64,000 bases of DNA from an uncultured SAR86 cluster bacterium. Its GTDB lineage: Bacteria; Pseudomonadota; Gammaproteobacteria; Magnimaribacterales; AG-339-G14. Where the stretch lies: assembly GCA_902514645.1 (NCBI GenBank), contig CABXRO010000003.1, positions 1 to 64,000 of the forward strand, given 5' to 3'. Position numbers and translations under genes: made by a program. The notes beneath the pieces were generated by a model. It made no database searches. It was given only the letters and a program-made list of their open reading frames with translations, and was not told the origin of the DNA. Positions 31,578 through 42,373 of this stretch are shown here, one piece after another (position 1 is the first letter of the stretch; the number at the start of each line of letters is the position of its first letter).

Positions 31578-33887
31578 TTAAATTTTTCTAGCAGTTTCTG
31601 TTCTCTCAAAAACTTCTATTTTATCTCCAACTTTTACATCGTTGTAATTTTCGATACCAATTCCACATTCTGTTCCGCTTTTTACTTCACTTGCCTCATC
31701 TTTAAACCTTCTCAATGAATCTAGCTTACCCTCATGAATAACGACGTTGTCTCTTAAAACCCTAATTGGAAGGTTTTTAATCACTGCTCCTTCTATAACA
31801 ATTGAACCAGCTATCAAGCCAAATTTAGGTGATTTAAAGGTATCCTTAACTTCTGCAATTCCAACTGTTATCTCTTTTATTTCAGGCTCAAGAGAACCTT
31901 CAATTATTTCTTTTACAGTATCTAGCAAGTCATAAATTATTCCAGAATAATGGATTTTTATCTCCTCAGCTTCTGCAAGAGTTTCTGCTGCAGCATCAGA
32001 CCTTACATTAAAACCAAGAATAATAGCTTCTGAAGCGACAGCTAAGTTTACATCGTTCACAGATATAGGACCGACACCATCCAAAACTATTTTGATGTTA
32101 GCTTCCTCTACTTTTAAGTTATTTATGGCTCCTGCAATTGCTTCTGCAGAGCCATTTGTATCCGTTTTAATTATTAAATTTACAGAAGGTTTTGCCGAAT
32201 CTCCTGCACCTGCAAAAATACCATCAAGACTAACTACTCCCTTTTTAGCAAGTCTATTATCTCTTCTTTTGCTCGCTCTTTCTTCAGATAAACTTTTAGC
32301 AGCCTTTTCATCTTTAACAACCATGAATTCCTGTCCAGCATTTGGAGGATACTCAAGCCCGGAGATTGCAACGGGAGATGATGGAGGAGAAGTTTTAATT
32401 TGAGATCCTAAAAAGTTTTTGAGACTTCTTATTTTCCTAAATTGATCGCCAATTAAAACAAAATCTCCACTATTTAAAGTACCTCTCTGAACAAGGAGTG
32501 TTGCAACAGCTCCCTCGCCTTTTTTAACGCCAGATTCTAGAACTACTCCAGATGCCGGACCATCATGATTAGTTTTTAACTCTAACATTTCAGAAAGCAA
32601 ACTGATGTTTTCAATTAAGTCATCTATTCCTTCACCAGTTTTTGCAGAAACAGGTACAACTTGAGTATTTCCTCCCCAATCTTCAGGTACAAGGCCCATT
32701 TTAGAAAGATCTCCTTTTACTTTCTCAATGTCCGAATCAGGTTTATCAATTTTGTTTACAGCAACTATCACCTGAACATTTGCAGCTTTTGCATGATTAA
32801 ATGCCTCTTCTGTTTGAGGTTGAACGCTGTCATCAGCAGCTACAACTAAGACTACAATATCTGTTGAATTGGCCCCTCTTGCTCTCATTTCTGAAAAGGC
32901 TGCGTGTCCAGGCGTATCAATAAATGTAATGATCTGGTTATTATGATCTACCTGATAAGCTCCAATTCCCTGAGTAATTCCTCCTTCTTCCTGATCAGCC
33001 ACAGATGATTTTCTAATAAAATCAAGTATTGAAGTTTTACCATGGTCAACATGGCCTAGGACCGATACTACAGGATTCCTTAGCTCTTCATCCCCTTCAT
33101 AGACTATGTGTTCAAGAATTTTTTCTTCTTCGGATTCAATCTCTTGGGGAATACCAATATGTCCTAACTCTTCAACCACCAAAATAGCCGTCTCTTGATC
33201 GATGGCTTGATTTAAGGTGACCATAACGCCACTGTTCATAAGTGATTTAATCAAATCTGATGATTTAATAGATAGTTCTTTAGCAAGGTCTGAAACCACA
33301 ATAGTTTCCGGAATACTTACTTCTCTTTGAATGAATTCTTGAGGTTTTTCAAATTTTTGAACATTTTCAAGGTTTTTTTCTAGAAATTTTTCCCCTTCCT
33401 GTTCTCTTTGGTCTTCTTTTGAACTATCTTTAAATGTTTTCTTATCCTTCTTGAGGTTTTGTGGAATTTTCTTTTGAGGCTCCTGTTTTGTTTTTCTGAC
33501 AACCTTTGTTTTTGACTCAGCCTTCTTTTTTTCTTCTTCAGCTGACTCATTCTGAGCATTCAACCTTTTTCTTTCTGCTTCATCGAAATCAATTGATCCA
33601 GCAAAGTCCTGTTTTACATTAGATTTTTTTTCCTTGTCTGGAGAATTAATTCTTGTAACGGATAAATTTGGTTTTGCAGTTTTTTTGGAAGAGGTACTTA
33701 AAGAAATTGTTTTTTTACTATCTTTCTTACTATCTTTAATAAATTTTAAAAGTACTTTTTTATCTTCAGTACTTACAATATCCGTTTCTGATTGATGGGA
33801 AAGGCCTGCTGACTTCATCTGTGCCAACAAATTGTCTAAATCAATTTTTATTGCTTTAGATAGTTGTTTAACATTTATATCTGCCAT
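31578..33887 (-). CDS. infB: translation initiation factor IF-2
   Basis: 'VLGHVDHGKTSILD', 'ITFIDTPGHAAFSEMRARGA', 'VNKIDKP'. Confidence 0.98.
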   Translation of the reverse strand: MADINVKQLSKAIKIDLDNLLAQMKSAGLSHQSETDIVSTEDKKVLLKFIKDSKKDSKKTISLSTSSKKTAKPNLSVTRINSPDKEKKSNVKQDFAGSIDFDEAERKRLNAQNESAEEEKKKAESKTKVVRKTKQEPQKKIPQNLKKDKKTFKDSSKEDQREQEGEKFLEKNLENVQKFEKPQEFIQREVSIPETIVVSDLAKELSIKSSDLIKSLMNSGVMVTLNQAIDQETAILVVEELGHIGIPQEIESEEEKILEHIVYEGDEELRNPVVSVLGHVDHGKTSILDFIRKSSVADQEEGGITQGIGAYQVDHNNQIITFIDTPGHAAFSEMRARGANSTDIVVLVVAADDSVQPQTEEAFNHAKAANVQVIVAVNKIDKPDSDIEKVKGDLSKMGLVPEDWGGNTQVVPVSAKTGEGIDDLIENISLLSEMLELKTNHDGPASGVVLESGVKKGEGAVATLLVQRGTLNSGDFVLIGDQFRKIRSLKNFLGSQIKTSPPSSPVAISGLEYPPNAGQEFMVVKDEKAAKSLSEERASKRRDNRLAKKGVVSLDGIFAGAGDSAKPSVNLIIKTDTNGSAEAIAGAINNLKVEEANIKIVLDGVGPISVNDVNLAVASEAIILGFNVRSDAAAETLAEAEEIKIHYSGIIYDLLDTVKEIIEGSLEPEIKEITVGIAEVKDTFKSPKFGLIAGSIVIEGAVIKNLPIRVLRDNVVIHEGKLDSLRRFKDEASEVKSGTECGIGIENYNDVKVGDKIEVFERTETARKI

Positions 33888-33890
33888 AAT

Positions 33891-35366
33891 TTAATCTTCT
33901 AACCACTCTTGTCTTGCTGACATTATAAGTTTAGCCGCTCTTTCATCATCCATTTCAAAAATTTCAGTCAATTCATCTGTAGCTAAATCAGCTAAATTCT
34001 CTACTGTAAGAATTTCATTTTTAACTAACAACTCTAATTCTTCTTCGGAAAAACCATCAGATGTTTCTAATTTTCTTGCTTCCTTAGTTTCATCTTCCAA
34101 TTCATCTTCATCCAATTCCGACAAAGCAATTTCAAGAAGAGACTCTTCTGCTCTTTCTATTAAAGTTGAAGCAACCTCTTCTTCTAGACCATCAATGTCT
34201 ACAAAATCTTCTATTTTTGATTCAGATATTTTTTGAACAGTTTCAAGATTATTTTCTATTAGTTTTGATGCTAAATTTCTATCGACACCAAGATATTCAA
34301 TTAACTTAGAAATTTCTGTATCTTCTTCTCCTGATGACTCTCCTTTAATTTGTATTTGCCAGCCTAATAGTTCAGAAGTTAGTCGGATGTTCTGGCCACT
34401 CTTACCAATTGCAAGAGCTAGATTTTCATCTTTTACAACTACCTCCATAGATTGATTTTCATCGTCCATTACAATTGATAGAATTTCTGCAGGTGCTAAA
34501 GTATTTACAAGTAACTTGGCTTGATCATCTTCCCAGACAACAATATCAATTCTCTCATTCCCTAACTCATTTGATACAGCTTGAACTCTAGAACCTCTCA
34601 TGCCAACACAAGCTCCAACAGGATCGATTCTTGCATCATTAGTTTTTACAGCAATTTTTGTTCTAGCTCCTGCTTCTCTGGCAACTGCTCTAACCTCAAT
34701 TACTTCTTCAGCAATTTCAGGAACCTCTAGCTTAAACAATTCTGATACCATCTCTTTAGAGCTCCTGCTTAAAACTAATTGAGGGCCTCTATTCTCCCGA
34801 ATACTTTCTTCAAGAATTCCTTTTATTCTGTCGCCAACTCGATAAATTTCCCCTTGAATAAGATCTTTTCTTGGCAAAGAAGCTTCAGCATTGTCTCCAA
34901 GATCAACAATAATAAACTCCCGGGTGACTTTTTTTACAGATCCTGACACTAATTGTCCTAAAGAAGGTCTAAATCTTTTAATAATTTCTAACCTTTCGGC
35001 ATCTCTTACTTTTTGGACAATAACTTGTTTAGCAGCTTGCGCGGCTATTCTTCCAAATTCAGCATTTTCAACTTGCTCTTTGAATTTATCACCGACTTTA
35101 AGATCATTTTCTTCTGCAAAATCACTGTCGACTAAAATGTGCAATTCGCTATCTTCATAATTCTCGAAATCTACAACATCTTTATATCTAAAGGTTTGAT
35201 AATCTCCACTAGATTGATCGATATCAACAAGAATGTTTACTTCTTCTTTGTATCTCTTCTTTACAGCACTTGCAAGAGCGAATTCTATTGCCTCAAAGAT
35301 TGTTTCCCTTGGCAGATCTTTCTCATTTGAAACTGAATCTGCAACTAATAATATTTCTTCATTCAT
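33891..35366 (-). CDS. nusA: transcription termination/antitermination protein NusA
   Basis: S1/KH architecture; 'VGACVGMRGSRVQAVSNELGNERIDIV'; C-terminal helical repeats. Confidence 0.97.
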   Translation of the reverse strand: MNEEILLVADSVSNEKDLPRETIFEAIEFALASAVKKRYKEEVNILVDIDQSSGDYQTFRYKDVVDFENYEDSELHILVDSDFAEENDLKVGDKFKEQVENAEFGRIAAQAAKQVIVQKVRDAERLEIIKRFRPSLGQLVSGSVKKVTREFIIVDLGDNAEASLPRKDLIQGEIYRVGDRIKGILEESIRENRGPQLVLSRSSKEMVSELFKLEVPEIAEEVIEVRAVAREAGARTKIAVKTNDARIDPVGACVGMRGSRVQAVSNELGNERIDIVVWEDDQAKLLVNTLAPAEILSIVMDDENQSMEVVVKDENLALAIGKSGQNIRLTSELLGWQIQIKGESSGEEDTEISKLIEYLGVDRNLASKLIENNLETVQKISESKIEDFVDIDGLEEEVASTLIERAEESLLEIALSELDEDELEDETKEARKLETSDGFSEEELELLVKNEILTVENLADLATDELTEIFEMDDERAAKLIMSARQEWLED

Positions 35367-35814
35367 TTATAGCCCCTAATAAATTTGAGGATAAATAATC
35401 CCCAGCCAAGATTTGATAAATTTCTCCTTGTGAAGCTAAAGAAATTTCTTCATTAGATACTTCTTTTAACTCACCCTTTAATTTGCATTTTTTTCCATCT
35501 AAAAAGCAAGAGAGGTTAATTGTTTCGCCTAAATAGTCTTTAAGTTGACTGATATTAAAAAATTTACGGTCAATTCCAGGTGATGAAACTTCTAGACTGA
35601 AATTAAAATTCAGTTCCGAGAAATTATCTAAAACTTCTCTTGCTTGAATATTAACATTCTCGCAATCTTCCAAAGTTACCAAATCATTTTTTTTATCGAT
35701 GTAAATAACTATATGCTTTGAAAAGGAACCGCCAGAAATTTCTATTCCCCAAATGGAACAATCTAGGCTCTCAATATCCTTTTTTAAAATATCAGCAATC
35801 TTTTGTTCAAGCAT
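35359..35814 (-). CDS. rimP: ribosome maturation factor RimP
   Basis: Upstream of nusA; 'LEVSSPGIDRKF'. ATG at 35814 preferred over the listed TTG at 35832. Confidence 0.93.
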   Translation of the reverse strand: MLEQKIADILKKDIESLDCSIWGIEISGGSFSKHIVIYIDKKNDLVTLEDCENVNIQAREVLDNFSELNFNFSLEVSSPGIDRKFFNISQLKDYLGETINLSCFLDGKKCKLKGELKEVSNEEISLASQGEIYQILAGDYLSSNLLGAINE

Positions 35815-35831
35815 TTTTCTTTTACATAACA

Positions 35832-35853
35832 AATAGGCCCTAAAGGGCCTATT
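35832..35853 (-). terminator. perfect 9-bp hairpin in rimP leader (terminator/attenuator candidate)
   Basis: AATAGGCCC-TAAA-GGGCCTATT (plus strand), between the putative promoter at 35901-35929 and rimP. Confidence 0.5.
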
Positions 35854-35900
35854 AAAAATTCTTAACTAACAAGTTAGTCAAAACAATAATTTGAAAGCGA

Positions 35901-35929
35901 GTATAGGAGTATAGAGAAGAATGGTCAAT
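35901..35929 (-). promoter_or_regulatory. sigma70-type promoter for rimP-nusA-infB
   Basis: Minus strand TTGACC-17 nt-TATACT followed by CGC. Confidence 0.6.
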
Positions 35930-35941
35930 AGTTGTCTAGTT

Positions 35942-36018
<77 letters not shown>

Positions 36019-36030
36019 AAAAGCTTGGCG

Positions 36031-36059
36031 AGTATAGGATTAAGTTCTAATTAGGTCAA
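36031..36059 (-). promoter_or_regulatory. sigma70-type promoter for tRNA-fMet
   Basis: Minus strand TTGACC-17 nt-TATACT followed by CGCC, just upstream of mature tRNA-fMet. Confidence 0.65.
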
Positions 36060-36064
36060 GTTAA

Positions 36065-36151
36065 TGGTGCCGAAGAGAGGATTTGAACCTCCACGGACCT
36101 AAGTCCACTACCCCCTCAAGATAGCGTGTCTACCAATTCCACCACTTCGGC
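36065..36151 (-). tRNA. tRNA-Leu (GAG)
   Basis: GCCGAAG/CTTCGGC acceptor, anticodon loop TTGAGGG, long variable arm, encoded CCA. Confidence 0.96.
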
Positions 36152-36153
36152 AA

Positions 36154-36474
36154 TTACTCAGGGAGATCTTCAATTAAAGACTCTTCTTCTAAGATTTCTT
36201 GAGAAATCTTTGAGTTTTTAAAGACTTCTAACTCAGAATCTAAAGAAGTTTTTTGATATGCTGAAATTACTACAGTAATTGAAAAAAAAGCAATCACTAA
36301 ACCCCAAGTTATCTTAGTTAAGATATTTGTAGCATCTGCAGGAGCAAACATCGCATTGTTATTTCCGCCTCCAAAAGCTGACCCAATATCTGCACCTTTT
36401 CCATGTTGAAGTAAAATTATTACTACCAAGGAAATGGCAATCAATACCTGTAAAACTATGAATACTGTAATCAT
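36154..36474 (-). CDS. secG: preprotein translocase subunit SecG
   Basis: 'VIILLQHGKGADIGSAFGGG' between two TM segments. Confidence 0.95.
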   Translation of the reverse strand: MITVFIVLQVLIAISLVVIILLQHGKGADIGSAFGGGNNNAMFAPADATNILTKITWGLVIAFFSITVVISAYQKTSLDSELEVFKNSKISQEILEEESLIEDLPE

Positions 36475-37223
36475 GATTTAATTTTCGAAGCGATAATAGC
36501 AAATTGTTCGCCGTCAAGCGAAGAATTTCCTACAAGACAGCCATCAATTCCAGGAATAGAAATTATTTCTTCAATGTTACTTTTTGAGACACTTCCTCCA
36601 TATAAAACAGGGCAATAAATCTTCTTTTCTTCAAGAAAATCTAAAATGATAGAAACTGATGAGGAGATATTTTCTGAATCTGCTTCTTTTCCTGTGCCAA
36701 TGGCCCATATTGGTTCGTAAGCTAAAAGATCTGGCGAGACATTGTTTTTACAAAAAGTCTTGAGCTGATTTAATAGAAAAGATTTTTTATTTTTGTTCTC
36801 AAGAATTTCTAAAGCTTCCCCGATGCAGAAAATATTCGACAATTCATCTTCTTTTAACTTAAAACCTTTTTCAAAAATAATCTTTTCTGAGTCGCCATTT
36901 TCTCTCAACTCTGAATGACCAATAATAGAGCCTTCGATGCCAACTTTTTTTAAAAATTTAGATGAAATCTGTCCAGTAAAAGCTCCTTCTTCATGTTGAG
37001 AAACATCTTGGGCAAAGAGAGAAATTTTATTAAAAATTGCATTTTTTGAACTTTTAATTTTTTTTGAAAGCACATAGTAATCATATAAATTTAGACAAAC
37101 TATTAATTTTAATTCATCAGATTTTGGAAAGTTGTTTTGAGAACTAACAACATTTATAAATTCTCGCTCCCAAACATCCAAATCGACTGAATTCATTTTC
37201 CAGTTAGCAATCAGATATTTCAT
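36471..37223 (-). CDS. tpiA: triosephosphate isomerase
   Basis: 'ANWKMN', 'IIGHSELR', 'AYEPIWAIGTGK', 'LYGGSV'. Confidence 0.97.
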   Translation of the reverse strand: MKYLIANWKMNSVDLDVWEREFINVVSSQNNFPKSDELKLIVCLNLYDYYVLSKKIKSSKNAIFNKISLFAQDVSQHEEGAFTGQISSKFLKKVGIEGSIIGHSELRENGDSEKIIFEKGFKLKEDELSNIFCIGEALEILENKNKKSFLLNQLKTFCKNNVSPDLLAYEPIWAIGTGKEADSENISSSVSIILDFLEEKKIYCPVLYGGSVSKSNIEEIISIPGIDGCLVGNSSLDGEQFAIIASKIKS

Positions 37224-37229
37224 GAATAG

Positions 37230-38588
37230 TTAGGCTAATTCTTTAGCAAGTTCCGTGAGTTGCTTACTGTAAGTCTGAGTCACTTTAAACTCTTTGGCTT
37301 CCACTAAAATTCTCAATAAAGGCTCAGTTCCTGATTTTCTCACTAAAATCTTACCGTCAAATTCTGAAATTTCATTTTGGGATTTTTCACAAGAATCTTT
37401 AAATTTTTTGTTAGACAAAATATTCTCAGCATTTGTAACTTCAATGTTTGTAAGTATCTGTGGATATTTTTCAAAAGAAGCAAGAATTTCATTTAGTGGC
37501 TTTCCAAAAGTAAGAAACGCTTCAAAAAATTTAATAGCAGCAATAATTGCATCGCCCGTTGCGACGCTGTCTAAACAAATGATATGTCCTGACTGCTCGC
37601 CGCCAAGCTGCCATCCAAGCTCTAAAAGCTTTTCCATAACATATTTATCTCCAACCTTAGATCTTATTAATTCGATGCCCATTTCAGATAAAACATTTTC
37701 TAAACCTTTATTAGTCATGTCTGTTCCAACAACGCCTTTAGATCCGAGAACAATCTGATTTTCAAATTTAAATTTCGCCAATAAAAATAAAATATCATCT
37801 CCATCCAAGGCTTTTGCTTCTGAATCAACTATGATTAATCTATCGCCATCGCCATCAAAAGCAATTCCAAAATCAGCACTATTATCTAGTACGGCTTTTT
37901 TTAATACGTTTAGATCCGTCGATCCGCAATTTTGATTAATATTTAGGCCATTTGGATCATCTGATATGGCAACTACTTTAGCGCCTAATTCTCTAAAAAC
38001 TTTCGGCGCAACATCATATGTCGCCCCATTTGCTGTATCGATAACAATTTTTAAATTATTCAAGCTAAGTTCTTTAGATAGAGAGTTTTTGCAGTATTCG
38101 ATATAACGACCGCTCGCATCTGATAGTCTAGATGCCTTTCCTAAATTTTCAGGTTCTACAACTTTAATAGGTTCTGAAATTTTTTGTTCAATCAAAAGTT
38201 CTAATTCATCTGAGATTTTTTGTCCTTTGTCATCAAAAAATTTTATCCCATTATCCTCATATGAATTATGAGATGCGCTTATGACGATTCCCGCCTGGCT
38301 TTTAAAAGTACTAACTAAATAAGATATTGCAGGAGTTGGCAATGGGCCAACTAAACGAACATTCAAGCCTGAAGAAATTATTCCTGCCTGAAGAGCCGCC
38401 TCCAACATGTAGCCTGAAATTCTTGTATCTTTGCCAATGATAAATGAAGATATTTCTTGACCTTTTAGCACTTCCCCTGCAGCCCACCCCAGTTTAAGGA
38501 TGAAATCTGGGCTGGTTTTAGAAGAAATTGGTCCTCTGATACCATCTGTACCAAAGAATTTCTTTTTCGCATTTATTATGTTGGCCAT
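37230..38588 (-). CDS. glmM: phosphoglucosamine mutase
   Basis: 'FGTDGIRG', 'VISASHNSYEDNGIKFF', 'FDGDGDRLI', 'VRKSGTEPLLRI'. Confidence 0.98.
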   Translation of the reverse strand: MANIINAKKKFFGTDGIRGPISSKTSPDFILKLGWAAGEVLKGQEISSFIIGKDTRISGYMLEAALQAGIISSGLNVRLVGPLPTPAISYLVSTFKSQAGIVISASHNSYEDNGIKFFDDKGQKISDELELLIEQKISEPIKVVEPENLGKASRLSDASGRYIEYCKNSLSKELSLNNLKIVIDTANGATYDVAPKVFRELGAKVVAISDDPNGLNINQNCGSTDLNVLKKAVLDNSADFGIAFDGDGDRLIIVDSEAKALDGDDILFLLAKFKFENQIVLGSKGVVGTDMTNKGLENVLSEMGIELIRSKVGDKYVMEKLLELGWQLGGEQSGHIICLDSVATGDAIIAAIKFFEAFLTFGKPLNEILASFEKYPQILTNIEVTNAENILSNKKFKDSCEKSQNEISEFDGKILVRKSGTEPLLRILVEAKEFKVTQTYSKQLTELAKELA

Positions 38589-39379
38589 ATAGTTCTCAAT
38601 AAATTAACAGTTTCTTTAACATGATGAACTCTTAAAATATTTGCCCCACCTAGAGAAGCTATTATACCAGCAGTTAAGCTTTGTTCGTTTAGATGATTCT
38701 CTTTTGTCTCAAAAAGTAACTTCAAAAACTTTTTTTGAGATAAGCCAGCTAACAAGATTCTGTCCTTTTTTATTTTCTCTAAATTAGATAATATTCTTAG
38801 ATTCTGAAAAGGAGTTTTGCCATATCCGAACCCTGGATCGAAAATCAATTTTTTTATATTGAAGTTCCCTTTCTTAAATTTTACTTCTGTTTCAGAGAAA
38901 AAAAGGTCTATTTGGGTAAATATGCTTTCTTCGTTTTCAGGATTTCCTTGGTGACAAACACAAACAGGTATATTTTCATTACAGACCAAATTGAAACTTT
39001 TTTCGTCTTCAAATGAGAATACATTATTGATTAAATCAATTTTTTTTAAGATAGCTTCTTTAATTACTTCATAATTAAATGAATCAACTGAAAAAAGGAT
39101 AGGGTAATCTTTCAATTTTTCAAAAACAAACCCTAATCGATCTAATTCTTCTTGTGGAGATATTTTAGAAAATCTAGGTTTTGTACTGTGGGCGCCAATA
39201 TCAATAAAATCAGCACCATCCTTAATCATTGATTCAATTGAATTAAATATTTTTAATTCATCAAAAGTATTATCTTTTTTTAGAAACTTACCGCCATCAA
39301 AAAAAGAGTCAGGTGTTAGGTTTAATACTCCCATAACTCTTGGAGTAGAAAGATCTAACTCTTTTTTTGGAAAGAGCAC
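38576..39379 (-). CDS. folP: dihydropteroate synthase (GTG start)
   Basis: 'VMGVLNLTPDSFFDGGKF', 'DIGAHSTKP', 'FDPGFGYGK'. Confidence 0.95.
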   Translation of the reverse strand: MLFPKKELDLSTPRVMGVLNLTPDSFFDGGKFLKKDNTFDELKIFNSIESMIKDGADFIDIGAHSTKPRFSKISPQEELDRLGFVFEKLKDYPILFSVDSFNYEVIKEAILKKIDLINNVFSFEDEKSFNLVCNENIPVCVCHQGNPENEESIFTQIDLFFSETEVKFKKGNFNIKKLIFDPGFGYGKTPFQNLRILSNLEKIKKDRILLAGLSQKKFLKLLFETKENHLNEQSLTAGIIASLGGANILRVHHVKETVNLLRTIWPT

Positions 39380-39390
39380 GTTAGAAAGCT

Positions 39391-41301
39391 TTAAATTTGT
39401 TCTGCAGGATCCTTAATTGGAGGTTCTTCTCCTTTTTGATTTCCTTTATCAGAAGAAATATCATCGTCGTCATTATTTCTTGGTTTAGCTCCAGCCATGA
39501 TGTCATCGATCTGATCACTGGTTAAGGTTTCAAGCTCCACTAAAGATTCAGCCATCATATGAAGCTTATCTATATTGTCTTTTAAAACTTTTGTAGCTTT
39601 TTTGTAACAAGTATCAATGATTCTCTTTGATTCTTCATCAATTAAATTTGCAGTTTTATCTGAAACAGAATTCGATTTTGAACCTGCGCTTCTTCCAAGG
39701 AAAGGTTCGTCACCCTCTTCATCATATTTAATAGGGCCTAACTTTTCTGACAAACCCCATTTGGTGACCATATTTCTTGCTAGTTCTGTAGCTCGCTCTA
39801 TGTCGTTAGATGCTCCAGTTGTCACTCCACCCTCGCCATATATTAATTCCTCGGCAATTCTTCCTCCAAATAATCCACAAATTCTATCTAGTATGGATTC
39901 TTTGCTATAACTATATTTATCTTCTTCAGGAAGGAATACTGTTACTCCGAGAGCTCTGCCTCGAGGGATTATTGAAACCTTATAGACTGGATCGTGGTGC
40001 TCTAAAGCTCTACCAACAATAGTATGACCTGCCTCGTGATAAGCAGTTTTTGTTTTTTCGTCTACACTCATTACCATACTACGTCTTTCAGCGCCCATCA
40101 TTACTTTATCCTTAGCAAGCTCCAATTCTTCCATGGAAACTTTCTTTTTTCCGGAGCGTGCAGCAAACAATGCTGCTTCGTTTACTAGATTTGCCAAATC
40201 TGCTCCTGAGAAACCTGGCGTTCCTCTTGCTATGAAAGAAGTTTCGACATCTTTATCGATTGGAACTTTTCTAACATGAACGTTAAGAATTTGTTCTCTC
40301 CCTTTAATATCAGGAAGTGGCACAACCACCTGACGGTCAAACCTTCCGGGTCTTAACAAAGCAGGATCTAAAACGTCAGGTCTGTTAGTAGCAGCAATGA
40401 TAATTATGCCTTCGTTAGCTTCAAAACCATCCATCTCTACTAGGAGCTGATTAAGTGTTTGCTCCCTTTCATCATGACCGCCACCTAAACCTGCTCCTCT
40501 GTGACGACCTACTGCGTCAATTTCATCAATAAATACGATGCAGGGGGCTTGGCGTTTAGCTTGTTCAAACATGTCTCTTACTCTTGAAGCTCCAACTCCA
40601 ACAAACATTTCTACAAAATCAGAACCTGAAATTGTAAAAAATGGGACTTTGGCTTCTCCAGCTATCGCTCTTGCAAGTAAAGTCTTACCTGTTCCGGGAG
40701 AGCCTACCATTAAAATACCACGTGGAATTTTTCCGCCAAGTTTTTGAAATTTTGAAGGATCTCTTAAAAAATCTACTAGTTCTTGGACCTCCTCTTTTGC
40801 CTCTTCAACCCCAGCTACGTCTCTGAATGTTGTTTTTACTTTCCCACCTTCTAACATTCTTGCTTTGCTCTTACCAAAAGACATTGGGCCGCCGCGGCCT
40901 CCCATGCCTCCTTGCATTTGACGCATGAAGAAAAAGAAGATGGCTAAAATTATTAGGATTGGAAAACTAGCTACCAATAATTGCGTCCAAATGCTTTCTC
41001 TTTGTGGCTCTTCTCCTAAAACTTCGACTCTATGCTCAAAAAGATCTGTCATTAGTTGGTCATCTTGAACGTATAGTGGACGAGTGGTTTTAAAGGAATT
41101 TCCTTCTTGAGTAACTCCTTCAATGGTGTAACCATCGCCCTTAAAGGATACTTGGGAAATCTGATCTTTATTAACTAAAGAAACAAACTCAGAATAATTC
41201 ATATTCTGTGATGGGCCTTGATTGTAAATGTTTTGTATTGCAACAAAAGTAATGCCTGATATTGCAAGCCAGACTATAATATTTCTCATTAATTGCGACA
41301 T
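39391..41301 (-). CDS. ftsH: ATP-dependent zinc metalloprotease FtsH
   Basis: '[18 protein letters not shown]', SRH region, 'HEAGH'. Confidence 0.98.
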   Translation of the reverse strand: MSQLMRNIIVWLAISGITFVAIQNIYNQGPSQNMNYSEFVSLVNKDQISQVSFKGDGYTIEGVTQEGNSFKTTRPLYVQDDQLMTDLFEHRVEVLGEEPQRESIWTQLLVASFPILIILAIFFFFMRQMQGGMGGRGGPMSFGKSKARMLEGGKVKTTFRDVAGVEEAKEEVQELVDFLRDPSKFQKLGGKIPRGILMVGSPGTGKTLLARAIAGEAKVPFFTISGSDFVEMFVGVGASRVRDMFEQAKRQAPCIVFIDEIDAVGRHRGAGLGGGHDEREQTLNQLLVEMDGFEANEGIIIIAATNRPDVLDPALLRPGRFDRQVVVPLPDIKGREQILNVHVRKVPIDKDVETSFIARGTPGFSGADLANLVNEAALFAARSGKKKVSMEELELAKDKVMMGAERRSMVMSVDEKTKTAYHEAGHTIVGRALEHHDPVYKVSIIPRGRALGVTVFLPEEDKYSYSKESILDRICGLFGGRIAEELIYGEGGVTTGASNDIERATELARNMVTKWGLSEKLGPIKYDEEGDEPFLGRSAGSKSNSVSDKTANLIDEESKRIIDTCYKKATKVLKDNIDKLHMMAESLVELETLTSDQIDDIMAGAKPRNNDDDDISSDKGNQKGEEPPIKDPAEQI

Positions 41302-41306
41302 AATTC

Positions 41307-41888
41307 TTATTTTTTAAATTTTCCTAATAGATAGCATTCTTTTGAACTAACTCTCGATGCTTCTGGTTTAATTCTTATCACCTCTTTGAAGTTCTTTTTC
41401 ATATACTGTTTTAAATGATCAAAAGAACTTCCTTGAAAACATTTTGCTAGAAAAGAACCTCCTTTTACAAGACATTTATTTATTAGATATATCTCTATAT
41501 TCAAAAGTTCAATCATATTTTCACTATCGGTAATACCAATACCACTTAAATTGGGGGCAATATCTGATAAAACAAGGTCAAAATGGTTTTTTAGATCATT
41601 ATCTTCAACTTCTAATAAATCCTTTTGTAAAAAAATAATACCCTCAATTTTAGCCATTGGCAGTATGTCTATGCCTGTAATGTGAGCTTTCCCTTTTGTT
41701 AGCTCTTTTACAACTTGAATCCAGCTCCCTGGAGCACAACCGATATCTAAAATATTTTGATTTTGTTTGATTAAATTGTGTGACTTATTTATCTGTTTTA
41801 ATTTATATGCTGCTCTTGACCTATAGCCATCTTGTTTTGAAAGCTTGTTAAACCTTTCTCCGCCTGTGTAGTTGGGATTTTTGGTCAA
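41307..41888 (-). CDS. rlmE: 23S rRNA 2'-O-ribose U2552 methyltransferase (TTG start)
   Basis: 'YRSRAAYKL', '[14 protein letters not shown]', '[11 protein letters not shown]'. Confidence 0.96.
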   Translation of the reverse strand: MTKNPNYTGGERFNKLSKQDGYRSRAAYKLKQINKSHNLIKQNQNILDIGCAPGSWIQVVKELTKGKAHITGIDILPMAKIEGIIFLQKDLLEVEDNDLKNHFDLVLSDIAPNLSGIGITDSENMIELLNIEIYLINKCLVKGGSFLAKCFQGSSFDHLKQYMKKNFKEVIRIKPEASRVSSKECYLLGKFKK

Positions 41889-41889
41889 A

Positions 41890-42369
41890 TTAAATGTGCT
41901 TAATAGCTACTATTTCGTATTCTTGAGGGCCAGCAGGGCTTTCAAACTTTGCGATATCACCCTCACCCTTGCCTATAAGCGCTCTAGCTAAAGGAGAGGA
42001 AAAAGAGATTTTGCCCTCATTTACATTTGCTTCATCTTCGCCAACTATTTTGAAAATCACTTCTTCATCTTTCCCTAAATCATAAAGATCCAACGTGACG
42101 CCAAAAATTACTTTGCCGGAAGGAGGTATTGCTGTTACGTCTATGACTTGAGAATTCGTTAATTTAGACTCTATCTCTCTGATTCTTGCTTCTGTCAGCC
42201 CTTGTTGTTCTTTAGCTGCATGATATTCAGCATTTTCCTTCAAATCACCAAGCTCTCTGGCTGCAGCGATTTCTTTGGACAATTGAATTCTTACATTTTT
42301 TGTAAGATGTTCGTGTTCTGCGCGTAAGGCTTTCTCACCTTCCACAGTCATTGGGGCTTTATCAGTCAT
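41890..42369 (-). CDS. greA: transcription elongation factor GreA
   Basis: 'ARELGDLKENAEYHAAKEQQG...SPLARALIGKGEGD'. Confidence 0.97.
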   Translation of the reverse strand: MTDKAPMTVEGEKALRAEHEHLTKNVRIQLSKEIAAARELGDLKENAEYHAAKEQQGLTEARIREIESKLTNSQVIDVTAIPPSGKVIFGVTLDLYDLGKDEEVIFKIVGEDEANVNEGKISFSSPLARALIGKGEGDIAKFESPAGPQEYEIVAIKHI

Positions 42370-42373
42370 ATCC

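Noticed and set aside
37294-37758. 154-aa plus-strand ORF antisense to glmM
   Set aside because: Shadow ORF over conserved glmM coding sequence; no domain evidence.
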